Of a stretch of 64,000 nt of DNA, positions 63,747-64,000 are shown one piece after another. Under the pieces are notes generated by a model. It made no database searches, was not told where the DNA came from, and saw nothing but the letters and a program-made list of their open reading frames with translations. The stretch spans positions 806,001-870,000 of the forward strand of contig NZ_CANDNZ010000001.1 of NCBI RefSeq assembly GCF_947387555.1, in the 5' to 3' direction. The DNA comes from Thalassomonas sp. RHCl1. Lineage in GTDB: Bacteria; Pseudomonadota; Gammaproteobacteria; Enterobacterales; Alteromonadaceae. Position 1 is the stretch's first letter. Each line of letters opens with the position of its first letter. The translations under genes and the position numbers were made by a program.

Positions 63747-63975
63747 ATTGCGTACTTTCTAATTCTTCAGTTACAGCTTTTATTTTTTTGCGAGTGTCAT
63801 CGATTTTGAAGAGTAAGTTTATTTCTTGCTCTTCATCCTCAATAGATAAAAGCTGATGTTCGGTTTCTAAGTTACTCAACTGTATTTGTAGTTTGTGTGC
63901 TTGCTCTGCAAGTACATCAATTACGTTGTAACTTAGTTGGCTATTTTTGTTTTTTACTGGTTTAACTGTGTTCAT
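63712..63975 (-). CDS. Small coiled-coil protein of unknown function
   Basis: An 87-residue protein predicted almost entirely coiled coil (heptads of L, I and E from about 15 to 75: EQAHKLQIQLSNLETEHQL). AGGAG stands before its ATG at 63975. It overlaps the convergent 53-residue gene. Near the window edge, so its operon context is not visible. No family recognised. Confidence 0.6.
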   Translation of the reverse strand: MNTVKPVKNKNSQLSYNVIDVLAEQAHKLQIQLSNLETEHQLLSIEDEEQEINLLFKIDDTRKKIKAVTEELESTQSSLQTPFDVSY

Positions 63976-64000
63976 CGTACGTTTGTACTCCTTAAATTAT

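Larger units (their letters stand above)
51757..64000 (+). mobile_element. Integrated filamentous phage (inovirus) with tyrosine integrase; right end outside the window
   Basis: The block contains integrase, repressor, replication initiator, small ssDNA-binding candidate, coat proteins, adsorption protein, pVI-like protein and Zot in the order typical of Vibrio-type inoviruses, next to a tRNA fragment. AT-rich cargo genes lie at 53396-54528 and 61239-62456. A run of hairpins at 63137-63449 fits the phage intergenic region. Genes continue to the window edge, so the element is at least 12 kb, large for an inovirus; a compound or tandem element is possible. Confidence 0.85.

Overview
The window looks like chromosome of a marine gammaproteobacterium of the order Alteromonadales, probably Colwelliaceae (Thalassomonas or Thalassotalea-like). 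This is inferred from protein style (OxyR, GlcB, Pseudomonas-type long isocitrate lyase, Epd with Pgk and transketolase in one cluster, many sensor and lipoprotein genes) and was not tested by a search. About the first 51.7 kb is chromosomal; the rest is an integrated filamentous phage.

1-28 kb is mostly housekeeping. It holds the end of a phosphate transporter, PpiC, an OxyR-like regulator with both redox cysteines, an ECF sigma/anti-sigma/coiled-coil operon, malate synthase G and isocitrate lyase (the glyoxylate shunt) with LrgAB and a LysR regulator between them, a 1719-residue hybrid histidine kinase with a degenerate HPt end, a DUF481 outer membrane protein, and a glycolytic/pentose-phosphate cluster (tkt, epd, pgk, class I aldolase, class II aldolase). 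A dispersed repeat of about 100 bp abuts the T-tract of three separate terminators, always in the direction of transcription.

28.6-36.2 kb is a self-contained efflux and signalling operon: periplasmic adaptor, ABC ATPase, two MacB/FtsX-type permeases, an NtrC-type sigma54 activator and its histidine kinase. It is preceded by a textbook sigma54 promoter and a cluster of GTGTCCG/CGGACAC half-sites that are probably the activator's enhancers.

36.3-51.2 kb is the most unusual chromosomal region: thirteen minus-strand genes, nearly all touching or overlapping. They encode a TolQ/MotA-like channel, two proteins joining a TolR-like membrane helix (with the proton-site aspartate) to a von Willebrand A domain, an Hsp70-like/FHA protein, a PEGA-repeat protein ending in an FGE/SUMF1 fold without its catalytic cysteines, TPR/PEGA and TPR/TonB-like proteins, five lipoproteins including a Ser/Ala-repeat one, and an M48 protease. 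I read this as an undescribed proton-motive-force-driven envelope machine.

51.76-64 kb is a filamentous (inovirus) prophage next to a 3' tRNA-Arg(CCU) fragment. It carries its own tyrosine integrase, an XRE repressor with ATTACA-N3-TGTAAT operators, a replication initiator, coat and adsorption genes, Zot, and two AT-rich cargo segments. One is a three-gene operon starting with a 55-residue Gly-Gly peptide; the other is a 405-residue membrane protein. A run of six hairpins near 63.1-63.45 kb probably holds the phage replication and packaging signals. The right end of the element, and presumably the rebuilt tRNA, lie beyond the window.
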